A stretch of 64,000 nt of DNA from Aspidapion aeneum (Eukaryota; Arthropoda; Insecta; Coleoptera; Brentidae): contig OY755046.1 in the NCBI GenBank assembly GCA_963576565.1, positions 67,059,583-67,123,582 of the forward strand, read 5' to 3'. Positions 1-10,984 of this stretch are shown here, one piece after another (the stretch's first letter is position 1; the number at the start of each line of letters is the position of its first letter). The position numbers and the translations under genes are program-made. Under the pieces are notes generated by a model, which searched no databases, was not told where the DNA came from, and saw only the letters and a list, made by a program, of their open reading frames with translations.

Positions 1-63
1 TGAGCATGCGCACAACATAAATGTTTTCCTGGGTGACAGCCGGTTTAGGTGCACCTGGCCTTA

Positions 64-423
64 AGCCCGGGTCTAGACAGAACATTTTACCTTACGTCTT
101 GCCTGTCAGTCAAAAGGGTCAAGTATGACGGTTGAAAGACTAGCGTACACACTTGATAGTTTTAACGTACGTTTTTAGATCAGTTTTTGATACACCATGG
201 AGGAAGCACTGCTTTTGTCAATAATGTTTTTTGTTTTAAATGTCTATGACTTTGAAAATTGACGTTTTACCGGAAACAAAGCCTCTCAGTTCAACAGGTC
301 CGACTTCAGTCCTGTTCAGTTCAGGCAAAACTTATGTTTTATTGTCTACAGAAAAGGTTTTGCCTGATTCGTTTTACCTGATCAAGTAAAACGTCAGGCA
401 AAACGTTATGTGTGAACCCCGCT
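64..423. mobile_element. PIF/Harbinger-like MITE, copy 1
   Basis: A 360-bp element flanked by TTA on both sides. Its ends form an imperfect ~31-bp terminal inverted repeat: AGCCCGGGTCTAGACAGAAC at the left, and on the other strand AGCGGGGTTCACACATAACG at the right. A second copy lies at 6320-6956 and matches both ends closely. A 3-bp TWA-type target duplication and short inverted ends fit PIF/Harbinger non-autonomous elements; the superfamily is inferred from the ends only. No coding capacity is seen. Confidence 0.6.
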
Positions 424-426
424 TTA

Positions 427-1190
427 GATCGCCGCTAAGGCTAATCGGTCCACACTTGAATTCTACATACCACCAAGAAACTGCAAAATATAAACGACAA
501 GCCTTGTAGATATTTTTATTTTATTTATTATTGGAATTACTCAATTTTTTTTAAACCTTGTATACATTTAGTAAAACAAAATTCATTTTAGTTGCATGAT
601 TTGTAAAATTCGAGCACATCTGCCTGAAAAACAGACATTTTCTACTGAAATTTGGGCCTCTAAGCGGAAGTTCATATTTCGACGTTAAAATGACGCAAAA
701 CAAATAAAAAAAATAAACGGCGCTCTAACCAACAAGGTCTGACGATGAATTTATAGCGTTTTTTTTGCGATTTTAATTGGTAAATTTTTAAAAAAATTTT
801 AACTCCATAATATTTATTTGCATTCTTTCATAAATGTTTAAAAAATAACGCAATTTTATGAAATACCTCAACCAGTTGTATTTCGATATATTGCTAAGGT
901 AAGTACTGTCGGCCACTTTTTTAATGTCTTATCGTCAAAATGCCCAAACTTATCTAGTAAATCCGGAATTTTAGCGGGTCTTAATAAATGTAAATCGTTT
1001 ATTAAATTATGATACTTACCATGTAGTGTTGCCAAACAACACACTGTTTCTTTGCATTTCACAATATTAAAGGAAAACTAAACGGACATTAAAAAAGTGG
1101 GCAAGTGTACTTAGTAAATTTTTTAATTTATAACAAAAGGACAGATATATTTTTACATGATTATCAATAATATAATTTTGTAGTTTTAGC
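427..1190. other. AT-rich DNA, nothing recognised
   Basis: No convincing coding region, RNA gene or terminal repeats were seen. The short open frame on the minus strand at 868-1062 has no recognisable motif and is probably chance. Confidence 0.5.
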
Positions 1191-2085
1191 CAGTCTATAG
1201 GTCTTCTCATACGTCTTTTATTTTCCCAAAATCTCCAGTCTCCAAAATTCTAATTTACTCCCCTCCCCTATACATGTAAAGTTATGTAAAAGTAAATTTG
1301 CCCATTTCCAGAAACGCTAGAGAGCTGAACTTTGGCAGACTGATAGGTACTATGATAAAACTATATGAAAAAATTTAAAAAACCCCATAATTTTTATTAA
1401 CTTCCCACACATATAAATGTAAATTTATGTAAAAGAAACATTGGTCACATCCAGAAACGCTAGAAAGCTGAGCTTTGTAAAACATTCAAAAACACTTAAA
1501 TTTTAATTTACTTCCCTCGCCTATAAATGTAAAGTTATGTAAGAGGAACATTGCTCACATCCAGAAACGCTAGAAAGCTGAGCTTTAGAAGGGAAAAGGT
1601 TAAAAAACCTAAAAATTTTAAATAAGGAATTGCAAAAATTTTGAACAATATTGCGCATATTTTACTACTTTAAAAATTAAATGTTCTCCAAGTCCTTTAA
1701 AAATGGAGTAAAATCATAACAAAAACGTATCATGTAAAAAAAAGCCAAGTACGTAAAAATGGTATTCCGTAAAGAGGATTGAGATAAAAGTAAAGCCAAG
1801 TTCTCCAATACATATTTCAAAATGAAAAGTTCTTATTAGTTTGGACATGTTTTTCTAAACTTGGCTATTACGGCTACAGATGACTCTTAGGCACAGTGCT
1901 AAATTGAACATAAAGAAGTTTGGCTGTAATAACAAAGTTAAAGAAAACATTTCCAAACTGGTAAGAACCTTTCATATTGAAATATGTAATGGAGAACTTG
2001 GCTTTACTTTTATCTCAATTCTTTTTACGGAATACCATTTTTGCGTACTTGGCTTTTTTTACATAAAATCTTTTTTATGATAGAA
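1190..2085. repeat. Composite repeat R, copy 1: tandem units plus foldback
   Basis: The left half (about 1255-1600) holds three degenerate units of roughly 110-140 bp sharing a core around CCAGAAACGCTAGAAAGCTG. The right half (about 1731-2085) is a foldback: ~115-bp arms beginning GCCAAGTACGTAAAAATGG and ending with the inverted sequence, around a ~80-bp spacer. The same arrangement occurs in opposite orientation at 49740-51495, where a Tigger element has split it. The family is not recognised. It is probably a non-autonomous element or part of a larger one. Confidence 0.65.
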
Positions 2086-2089
2086 TTTT

Positions 2090-2810
2090 TGACGCTCTTT
2101 AAGATTCTTAAATCAAAAAAAAAATCGAACATACCGTTTTTGAGTTTTCGAGTTTTTAAAAAAAAACATTAAAAAAATATTAATTGAACACCCTGTATTT
2201 TAAAATTTTTTCTCATAGGTCTTTTAATTCTAATCAAATTTTTTGATTTTTTTTCTAAAGTTAAAATTAACGAAGATATTCTTAATTCAAAATTGAAGAG
2301 TATAACTTCTCTAAGTGCCAAAATCCTAAAGTTGAGAAAATCAACAAAAAAACACTAACATGTTCCTAAATATTAATAAAACCACTGACATGGAGCCATC
2401 TTTCGACGCATCGCAAAAGCCTCTGCAGTTTCCAATGCATATAGACCCTTTTCAGATGCATTGGGGTTGGCACTTACGACCGTTTTCAAGCAAAATCTAG
2501 ATTTTTGAATATATGGCACTTAGACCCCTTAGAAGTTATACTCTTCAATTATGATTAGACTTCTTTCTACCAAATAAACTTTCAATATGTAATTTTGAAT
2601 TTAAAATATCTTGGTTATTTTTAACTTTAGGAAAAAAACTCAAAAGACAATTTTTGTTTGGAATTGAAAAACGTACCAAAAAAAATTCTAAAATACAGGG
2701 AGCTCAGTTAAATTTTTTTTAATGTTTTTTGAAAAAACTTTAAAACTCCAAAAAGCGATATTCTATTTTTTTTTAATTTAAGTATTTTAAAGAGCGTTTT
2801 AGAACTAGTT
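2090..2810. repeat. Degenerate ~220-bp-arm inverted repeat
   Basis: Two AT-rich arms (about 2106-2320 and 2525-2800) are imperfect inverted copies of each other. Both contain a form of the ACACCCTGTATTTTAAAAT motif, and the centre holds the inverted pair AAGTTATACTCTTCAAT. The arms are heavily diverged. It looks like an old foldback transposon; no target duplication could be fixed. Confidence 0.45.
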
Positions 2811-3937
2811 TACCAATTTAAACTTTTTTCTATCTTTAATACTAAAAAAGTTAGCCATGGAGTCCACTTAACTTGAAACACCCTGTATTCTAACCTACCA
2901 AAAAAGATTAAACGATAAAAAAAATTAATAACTCATTTACTGACTAAATTTAATCCTTAAAATCTTTTGATCCAAAATAATTTCAATATTCCGTTGCGGC
3001 ATTGAACACTAAAAATGGTAGTATCTCGAAAACGGCTCACCCTAGCAGATTTTATCAAAAGTACCTTTTTTGCTTAAACAAGTTCAGGAAATTATTTTAT
3101 CAACAAAAAAGGTTGAAAAATACACTGAGAAAAAAGTTATGGTCATATTAAACCATAAGATGAGCATTGTGAAGCGCCCTCTAACGCATCCCAAAAAACC
3201 CCTGAGTACCAATTTTTAAAGTAATGCGTTGAGAAATGTACATAAATTTTAATAAAATCGATTTTTAATTTTTAAATTCACCACCCTGTATCTCTTAAAC
3301 GGAGCAATTTTGGACTAAGGTAAATTGCATTAATTAAAATTTTGTACAGACCTTTTAGAGACACCCTGTATATGTTTGTACCTATTTATATGACCTGACC
3401 TGACGTGACCTACAAAATTCTAACACAAACAGCTTAAACACGTGTGATAATATAGAAGCTGAGTTTATCAGCTTATCACGTTTTATATGCGTTAAAATTT
3501 TCGGGAAATATATTTGCAGCAATGCATCCAGGCGCGGGTCTACGGGAGGGAAAAAAGGGGAAAGTGACGCCGCTAATGTCATATGCAGGGGGGTGAGAGG
3601 ATGAAAAAAACAAATATTTTTTCCTTAAAGCAAAATAAATTTTTTAAATAAAATATATATTGATGCACACCCCGGGCGCCTCAATAGGACTGCTCGCTTG
3701 TCCATATACATATAAGTACGGCCAAGGCCTCCGCCCACTTACACAAGAATTTTTCTTTTTGGCATTTACACTTCTCGGCCCACTCTAAAATTTTTAAAGG
3801 CAATAGACAAAATATTGGAGCATCTTTTTTCAAAAAAATATAAAAAATCGAAGGGGTCACATCTTTAAAATTGCGATTTTTTAAATTTATGGTCTTGCAC
3901 TAAGGTCACTAATGCGATTATTTGTCATTTTCAATAT
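2811..3937. other. AT-rich DNA with scattered ACCCTGTAT motifs
   Basis: Several ACACCCTGTAT motifs (near 2877, 3282 and 3361) are of the kind found at Tc1/mariner-type ends, but no paired boundaries could be established. A C/G-rich patch near 3530-3600 resembles the ends of the window's hAT-like MITEs. No gene is seen. Confidence 0.4.
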
Positions 3938-4668
3938 TAGCTCACACATATACTATACTATAGTAGTGTGAGCTATGGTGATCCTAATTTTTTCGAGAAA
4001 AAAAAAGTTGCTCCGATTTCAAATTTTTTTATATATCTTTGCGTTTCAGATGATTTTGAAACTTTTTTGTTGCGCCGTCTGTCTGTCTGTCTGTCTGTCT
4101 GTATGTCTGTCTGTAACGACCAACGCGCATAACTCAAAAACCGCTTGGCCGATTTTAATGAAATTTGGTACCTAGGCTGGGTCTTGGCTCGAGATGGTCC
4201 CATTTAAAAATGAACAAAATCCACCAAACACAAACGAAATAAAAGGGTGGGGGTAGATTTCAAAAATTAGAGTTTATGTGAAAATATGGCGTGGGTGATA
4301 TCAAACGAAAGATAATTGAGTCTGAAGTTAAACAAAATACATTTTAATTTATTTAAAAAAAAAGGGTGGGGGTATATTTTAAAAATTAGAGTTTAAGTGA
4401 AAATATGGCGTGTGTGATATCAAACGAAAGGTTTTTGAGTCCGGAGTTTAACAAAATACATTTTAGTTTTTTGTTTTTTAAGGGTGGGGGTAAATTTCAA
4501 AAATTTGAGTTTAAATCAAAACATGGCTTGTGTGGTATCAAACAAAAGGTAATTTAGTCCGGAGTTGAATAAAATATATTTCAGTTTTTAGTTATATTAG
4601 CTCACACGTACACTATAACTATAGTACCTAGTGTAAGCTTAGGGGCCCATATATTGGCAGAGTATTTT
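3938..4668 (+). repeat. Hairpin-ended (GTCT)n repeat family A, copy 1
   Basis: The element opens with a hairpin built on AGCTCACAC / GTGTGAGCT. It continues with a (GTCT)n run at 4078-4116, a conserved box (AACTCAAAAACCGCTTGGCC followed by GATTTTAATGAAATTTGG), and then about three ~118-bp tandem units containing GGGTGGGGGTA. It ends with a second TAGCTCACAC hairpin and GGCAGAGTATTTTT. Copies with the same plan lie at 39050-39815 (inverted) and 40270-40978. Open frames rich in CLSV or QTDR come only from the microsatellite and are not genes. The transposition mechanism is unknown. Confidence 0.7.
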
Positions 4669-5096
4669 TCTTAAAGCATCTTGTTCTTATTTTTGTTTGC
4701 AAAGGTCGTATTTTTTCAGGAAAAATCATAAACCATAGATATGTTTTGGCCAATTAAGAAGACAAAACACCCTGTAGATTTAAGAAATCGCAACATTTTT
4801 TCAAATTTTGTATCTTGGTGTGATCGGTATCTATAGAGGAACCAAAAAATAAAATTTTAATAAAATCAAAATGTTTAAGCTTAAAAGGGGGGGGGTTGAT
4901 ATGGAAAGCCCCATATTTATTATGATATTTCTCCCCCCCCCCAAAAAAAGTTCCTAGATCCGTCCCTGATGGAGTACAGCAAAAGTTAGCTTAATCTCAA
5001 TACCTTCCGCTGGATATTTGCTTAGCTTGCAAAATATTATCCAATGTATTTCCTGCATTAACTGAAATGTAGCTAAGTATACTGGATGGGCAAGCC
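4669..5096. other. Intergenic, hAT-like G/C-run remnant
   Basis: A G-run near 4888 and a C-run near 4932 followed by CTAGATCCGTCCCTG resemble a decayed hAT-type MITE end. Nothing else is recognised. Confidence 0.35.
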
Positions 5097-5756
5097 CAAT
5101 GTTTGGTTTACCTTTTATATAGGAAAGCTACACACACGGGACAGTACCTAAATTTTAAGTCTAATCATTCTGTTACTACAAAACAAGGAGTTTTAAGAGC
5201 CGTAAATATTTGTAGTAATTATGAAGAATGTAGCAAATTCTCAAAGTAATAATCTATATGTTCAAGGGATTTCATATAACATAAGACGAGTAGCCAAGCA
5301 CTATAATATAAAAATAGTATTGTCATCGGGAAATACGGAGTTTTGTAACTAAAACAAAACCAGAAAGTTCTTCAAATAATAAGGAATGTATTTACCAAAC
5401 CCCGTGTGAGTAGTAACTCATATGTAGGTGAAACAAAACGCCCTCTTCAGGTTAGAGTAAATGAACATCTAAAAAGGACACAATTAGGGGATATTGAAAA
5501 ATCCGGTTTAGCGGATTATGAATGGTCAAATGATCACAGGATTCAGTGGTCAGAAGCTAAAGTTTTTTATAACGAATCGCATTGGCGAAAACAAAAGTTT
5601 ATTAAAGCTGCATTCATAACGCAGAATAAAGACGTTTTTAGTCAACTAAGCACGGACATACCAAACATATGGAAACCACTCCTTAAGGAAAACAGGCGTC
5701 TTAGGATTAAAAAGGGGGGAGGGCCGTCACATCTGACTGCACACCAAGTAGTATAA
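5097..5756 (+). pseudogene. Penelope-like element, C-terminal part with GIY-YIG endonuclease
   Basis: Two reading frames separated by a break encode the C-terminal half of a Penelope-like retroelement protein. The first block (about 5112-5249) contains LYRKATHTGQYLNFKSNHSV, the conserved linker after the reverse transcriptase, and ends in TAA. The second (5406-5756) contains SSNSYVGETKRPLQVRVNEH, the GIY-YIG-type endonuclease core with its R and H residues, then a long charged tail with WKPLLKENRR. Family proteins carry the reverse transcriptase immediately upstream; I could not find it, so this is a 5'-truncated copy. The real protein would be more than 600 residues. The ORF start at 5406 is arbitrary, since the domain begins inside a truncated frame. 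Confidence 0.8.
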
Positions 5757-6319
5757 GTAGTAGCCTGAAGACTAGATTGTTTAGTTTACACTTTAAATTT
5801 TATTTTTTTAAAATAAATAAAGACAATGGAAGTCCGAAATTTTATTTCTATCACTAATCGCCTTTTGAAGACCCCTTTAGGAAATTGTTTATTAGCTTTT
5901 TACTTGTAATGTATGTTGTGACCACTTGAAACAAAAAAAAACTGGAAAATGGAAATATTTCATGTTTTTTTTTTCAACTATTTTTATTTGTCTTTTCTAA
6001 CCATTTGAAACAAAAAAAATATTTTATATGGTTAAAATACACAAGTTGTCCATTGTATCCCCTAGTTACATTATTTTTCTTCTTACTTAAAAACACAAAT
6101 ATTTCAAGAAGATTTTTGCAAATAAATAACTCGGCCCCCCAAGACATATTCCTGGGTGCGCTGACCCCTATATAACCCGAATAATATACCCTGTGTATTG
6201 CAGTAATAAAAATATTAATAAAGACCAATAAAACACATTAGAAATCCTAAATCAAAATCCAAAAAAACGCGATATGGTTGCTTTTTTGGAACTGATTATT
6301 TACTAGAGTTAAACTCTAA
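5757..6319. other. AT-rich DNA with a hAT-like end fragment
   Basis: The text CAAGACATATTCCTGGGTGC near 6138 is the 3' terminal signature seen on several MITEs in this window (26575-26610, 32941-33030, 52196-53486). No matching left end was found here. No gene is seen. Confidence 0.4.
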
Positions 6320-6956
6320 AGCCCGGTCTAGACATAACATTTTACCTTACGTCTTGCCTGTCAGTCAAAAGGGTCAAGTATGACGGTTGAAAGACTAGCG
6401 TACACACTTGATAGTTTTAAGGTACGTTTTTAGATCAGTTTTTGATAAACCATGGAGGAAGCACTGCTTTTGTCAATAATGTTTTTTGTTTTAAATGTCT
6501 ATGACTTAACCGTTTCAATAGCTAAACATAGTTTTTTAACCAGTTTTTCAAAATGATGTGCTGATTTAGTTTGGTAATGTCCCTTGAAGATGTAAGTTTC
6601 TGCTTACGAAACATGTCGCGACTATTTGTTTAAAACAAATTAAAAATTAGTGGAGGAAGACAATAACCTGTTTGATTTCCTAAAAAATTATCTTATCTAA
6701 TGTCGGCCGTTTCGTATACCAACTTTTAAGTTGCACTCGAAAGGAATTAACATTGTAGGCACTACCACAAGAAATGCCGCTAAAACTGACGTTTTACCGA
6801 AAACAAAGCCTCTACCGATCAGTTCAACAGGTCCGACTTCAGTCCTGTTCAGTTTAGGCAAAACGTACGTTTTATTGTCTACACGAAAGTTTTTGCATGA
6901 TCCGTTTTACCTGATCAAGTAAAACGTCAGGCAAAACGTTATGTGTAGACCCCGCT
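6320..6956. mobile_element. PIF/Harbinger-like MITE, copy 2, with inserted block
   Basis: This is the second copy of the element at 64-423 with the same ends (left AGCCCGGTCTAGACATAACA, right inverted AGCGGGGTCTACACATAACG). It is flanked by TAA and TTA. Relative to copy 1 it contains about 275 extra bases (roughly 6511-6785). Part of that block (CTGCTTACGAAACATGTCGC near 6600) looks like the region downstream of Penelope-like ORFs, so either copy 1 is deleted or copy 2 acquired foreign DNA. Confidence 0.6.
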
Positions 6957-6959
6957 TTA

Positions 6960-7369
6960 TGATCGTGTAGTTGAAGCTCTAGCGTGATTTACCAGGCAAA
7001 TATAAACGTATCCATTCTATCCCCATGTCCAGTGATACTCTTCCCCTACTATAAAGCATAAAATTTCATCACTTTTAATTTACAACTTAAAATTTTGTTT
7101 TTAACATCAAAAACACCTTTTTTGGTCCCCAACTGTTGAGTCATAAATAAATGCTTGACGACACTGTATATCTCGCAAATTCATCTCTATATTAAGGGAA
7201 GCAAGCTCAAGCATTTCCCAGAATTCTGTTGGATATTAAATTAATAATCTCAACATTACCCTATTACAAAACTATTTATAAAACAAATTAAAATTATTAA
7301 AAATGGAGAGGAAAAATAGGTTTTCTACTTAAAAATAATGTGATTTTTTTTTAGCTTTTTTCGCAACAT
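6960..7369. other. No feature recognised
   Basis: AT-rich sequence with no terminal repeats, ORF or RNA gene that I could support. Confidence 0.4.
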
Positions 7370-9522
7370 TTTCACCAGTGTCTTCCCAAAACTAAACAAC
7401 AAACAGTATTTTTAATTGATTTATTTTAAAAAAAGTTAAATCTTTCCTTACGTCATGATTGTCTAGTTCTTTTTATTATCTGGGGTTAACAACGAGCGAT
7501 TAATTGGGTGAACTTTTTTAACGAAAATAATTACAAGCCGGCAGCACCGCGCGAGGCAAGGTTTCAATTCCACACGTTTTTCAGCGTTGTCTGGGTGGCT
7601 GTTCTCGCGTGGGAGCGGGAGGAATTTTTGTTTTAGTTGACGTCGGCCATCATCATCTTGCGGAAACGTAGTTTGCCCTTTCTAGTGTTACCGGTTCTAT
7701 CCTTAGTGAAGACGTATGACCTTTTGATTTGGGGTTTGTCAGTAGTAAAAAGCATGTCGGTCGCGTGTAATTGTTTGTTTTCGTTATCGTTTGTTTATTA
7801 AATCGAAAAAAATACCGTCGATTACATAATTAACTGTGCAAATTTAAATATGTTGACATATGAAATTCGATCACAATTAAAATCTTTAGTGCCACATAGA
7901 CCGGACCTAAAAATTAACCAAAATTTTAGTGTAAGTAATGTGTTCCATAAAAACTTTTTACTACTGCAAAAATCAGGAATGAAAAAACATGCCCCCTTAG
8001 CTTTTCTGGATTCGCCGCTGCCTATTGAGCAGTATTTATGAAAAAAGAAACAATGGTTTTTCGGCCATTTTTCTTGTTCTTTAGGGCGTAATTGGCTGAA
8101 AAGTCTGTGTGTATGTTGGCCATAAATCGTCACCTAGATAACTCGCTAATGCCGCTTTCGAAAGTTTTATCACCTGGCCTAGAGAGGAGCCTCGCAGGAT
8201 TAAAGTTTAATGAAATCGGCTGGAAAATAACGGAAAATTGCTTTTGTTTTCAACTAACTCCGCTTTATCGATTGGCGTATACAGAAAACAAAATTTTAGA
8301 ACCAGATAGACCGGATCTAAAAATCCTAAAAATTAATCAAAACTTTCGTGCAAGTAATAAAAAAATATACGATGCTGAAAACTGGTTGTGAGGTTGTGAA
8401 AAACGAAATTCTTTTTTTTTGCTTTATTTAGTCTTATTATGAACAATCCACGAAGTGATCCTGCGTGGGTGGCAAAAGGAATGTGTGATATCAAGTACTT
8501 TAGTACAGACGCACTAGCCAGGGCGGGAGCAGAATCCGCGCTGGTTGGACCGGAGCCTTACTTCGGCATACCTAAGGCCACAGTCACAAAAGAAATAGGG
8601 TAGTGGGTTGTTAGAAAGGGGACTCAAAAGTGGCGGGCAAGCCCGAGACAACAACACTCCAAAACCTTTCTAAGCAAGCCAGACAAACACAGAACGAACC
8701 AACTCCTGGAATTAAACAGGAATAGCCTAAGAATAATCACAGGGCTATACACAGGCCAATGCCGACTCAACAAACACATGAACAGACTGGGAGTAAGCAA
8801 CACACCAGCGTGTAGGTTCTGTGGTGTTGAGGAGGAAACGCCACTTCATCTAATCTGCCACTACGTAGCAAGACAAAGAACTAGGGCGAAAATATTCGGA
8901 CCTGGACAGATAGAGCCTCAAGATCTAGAGGAAATATCACCAAACAAACTGATCTGCTTCATAAAGGAGATAGGTATTGGTGATATTTAAGTTGGGATGA
9001 GCCACAATAGACCACTTGAGTCGCAGTGGAGGGGCGACAGTCGCACCACTCGTAATCAAACCTAACCTAACCTAAGTACTTTAGTGAAAAATTAAAGACA
9101 CAAATTAAGTGCTACTTATTTAAATAACCACATAGAATTTTCTATGCTAGGCAAGACTGATATTAAGTGCCAATTGAATAATGCCTATAGACAAAACATT
9201 ACCGAACATAATGAAAATGTGGCAAAAAATAGACATATACTAGTAGGTTAATAAACTGTTTAAAATTCTGTGGGATTTTTGAGGTTGCTCTACAGGGCCA
9301 TGATTAGTCTGAAACTGGTGGTAATCCAAGCACTTTGCGCATGTAAAAGAATAGCAAATAGACTTTATCTATAAACAAATAAACTAAAAACAACACCATG
9401 TAGCTGCTTGTTTGTAAAATGCTAAAATAAAATTGTTTAGGTAAGTTTTTTTATATTTATTTTCCATGCAATATAAATTTCTGCCCCCCAAATTATAACG
9501 TCACCAGCCGCCACTCTTGACG
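7370..9522 (+). pseudogene. TTF-finger hAT transposon (ZMYM1-like), copy H1, broken
   Basis: This is the 5' part of a hAT-class element, recognised by comparison with copies at 14882-17983 and 45601-46500. The coding remnant reads RPDLKILKINQNFRASNKK, then KKIYDAENWL, a TTF-type zinc finger of the form found in ZMYM1-like transposases. The interrupted continuation contains KFCGIFEVAL and RGHD (near 9262-9305). Such proteins normally run several hundred residues and end in a hAT dimerisation domain; that domain is absent in all three copies. Frames are broken by stops. A ~365-bp extra block (7943-8308) is flanked by a repeat of the ATAGACCGGA segment, and a LINE sits at 8505-9073. The right end at 9480-9515 (CCCCCCAAATTATAACGTCA then GCCGCCACT) matches the hAT-type CAGTGGCGG terminus of copy H2. 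Confidence 0.6.
8505..9073 (+). pseudogene. LINE 3' end (I/R1-like, RNase H class) with CCTAA tail
   Basis: A short 5'-truncated non-LTR retrotransposon nested in hAT copy H1. It is flanked by the 12-bp direct repeat AAGTACTTTAGT (8493-8504 and 9074-9085), a clear target-site duplication. The coding remnant contains the end of an RNase H domain (SADALARAGAESALVGPEPY-like reading from about 8505), then LLELNRNSLRIITGLYTGQC and a zinc knuckle CRFCGVEEETPLHLICHYVA. This order (RNase H, then a C-x2-C-x7-H-x4-C knuckle) is typical of I/R1/Loa-type LINEs. One in-frame TAG lies near 8602. The stop is at 8988-8990. The 3' tail is not poly-A but about three AACCT units. Confidence 0.8.
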
Positions 9523-9524
9523 TA

Positions 9525-10982
9525 CAGCGTGTCCCATTTTCGATGGGATTAAATGGGACACTCGGTTATTATTAAAGATATCGATTTTCTGATTGCACCT
9601 TACCGTGCTCTTTTTTGGAGCCCTTAAAAATGGTGTAATCAGATTTTTGCTATAACCACGGGGTGTTTCGCTAATACAGGGAGTTTTTGAAAAAGTTGCA
9701 TTTTAATTAATTCCTTGTATATCGCTTATTTTGCAAGATATTATTATTCTGTAAAAACCTTTCTATGGCAACTTTTTAGAGCAAAATAACGACGTTGTCA
9801 ATTTTTTAAAATATTGTTTAGTTTTTGAGATATGAAATTTATCATAAAAAAATTAAATACGGACCTGGATTTTTTTTATTACTACTTTGATTGGTTCCAT
9901 GCTATTATCACCTTAAAATGATAAAACTTTAATATTTTTTTTGATTTAAGGTTAAAAAAAACTATTTAATATTTGAAAAAAAAAATTATAGTCCGAACCT
10001 CGAAATTTCCAACGTAATTATAAATTAAAAATTGCAAGACACACTAGTTAGACGATTTTTAGTTTATCTGTTTTGAAATGATAATTGAAAGATTTATAAA
10101 TAAAGTAAAAAACGTTAAAAATAATATCATACTAATTATTTAATGGTAGCACAGCAGGTCGTGAAATTTACAAAACAGAAGCGTGGAATTGACTGGCTAG
10201 AAATCGACCATATCCAGATTTTGAAATGTGATATGTTTGACTGCTTCATTCAAGCAACAAAATCCCAATATTTAAATGGCAGAAATATTTTTATGCAAAA
10301 TGCGTTAAGAAAAATTACTAAAAAATGCCAACAATGTCTTACACATAATGGTAATCAGAAAAATTAGTTATTTTTTATAATTTGTTTTTTTTTGTATTTT
10401 TCGTAGACTTTGTTTCAAATAAATCTGTTAATTAATGTAGAACCATTTTAATATGCTAGTATCAAACCAGTTAAACTAAAAATTGTTTAACTAGCAATTT
10501 TTAATTTATATTTGTTGGAAATATCCAGGTTCGGACTAATTGTTTTTTTAAATATTAATTTTTTTTTTACCTTAGAACAAAAAATTTTTAAAATTTTTAT
10601 TATTTTATGATAATAGTAGCATGAAACCAATCAAAATAGTAATAAAAAAAATCTAGGTCCGTATTTAATTTTTTTATGAAAAATACCATATCTCAAAAAC
10701 TAAACAATATTTTAAAAAGTTGACAACGTCATTATTTTCTTCTAAAAAGTTGTCATAAAAAGGTTTTTACAGAATAAAAATATCTCGCAAAATAAGCGAG
10801 ATACAAGGGATTCTTAAAAATACAATTTTTCAAAAACTACGAAACTACGGGGTATAGCAAAAATCTGATTACGCCATTTTTAAGGGCTCAAAAAAAGAGC
10901 ACGGTAAGGTGCAATCCGAAAATCAATATCTTTAATAATAACCGAGTGTCCCATTTAATCCCATCGAAAATGAGACACGCTG
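9525..10982. mobile_element. Large foldback DNA transposon, ~550-bp arms, TA target
   Basis: The element begins CAGCGTGTCCCATTTTCGAT and ends with its inverse, and is flanked by TA on each side (9523-9524, 10983-10984). The arms run to about 10077 and from about 10462, so the inverted repeats are about 540-550 bp each around a ~380-bp centre. A TA target and a CAG-GTGTCCCA terminus fit the Tc1/mariner group. The insertion interrupts sequence adjoining the end of hAT copy H1. The only open frame in the centre (10143-10367, 74 codons) matches no transposase I know. Confidence 0.8.
10143..10367 (+). CDS. Unrecognised small ORF inside foldback element
   Basis: A 74-codon ORF in the unique centre of the foldback element at 9525-10982. 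The product is basic with two cysteine pairs (CDMFDC, CQQC) and no domain I recognise. It may be a chance ORF in AT-rich DNA or the eroded remains of the transposase of an autonomous parent. The central position, where a transposase would sit, is the only reason to list it. Confidence 0.2.
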   Translation: MVAQQVVKFTKQKRGIDWLEIDHIQILKCDMFDCFIQATKSQYLNGRNIFMQNALRKITKKCQQCLTHNGNQKN

Positions 10983-10984
10983 TA

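Noticed and set aside
3975..4203. Open frames rich in CLSV or QTDR repeats (also at 39518-39785 and 40305-40618)
   Set aside because: They are translations of the (GTCT)n microsatellite and its flanks in repeat family A; no start context, and the same repeat is open in several frames.
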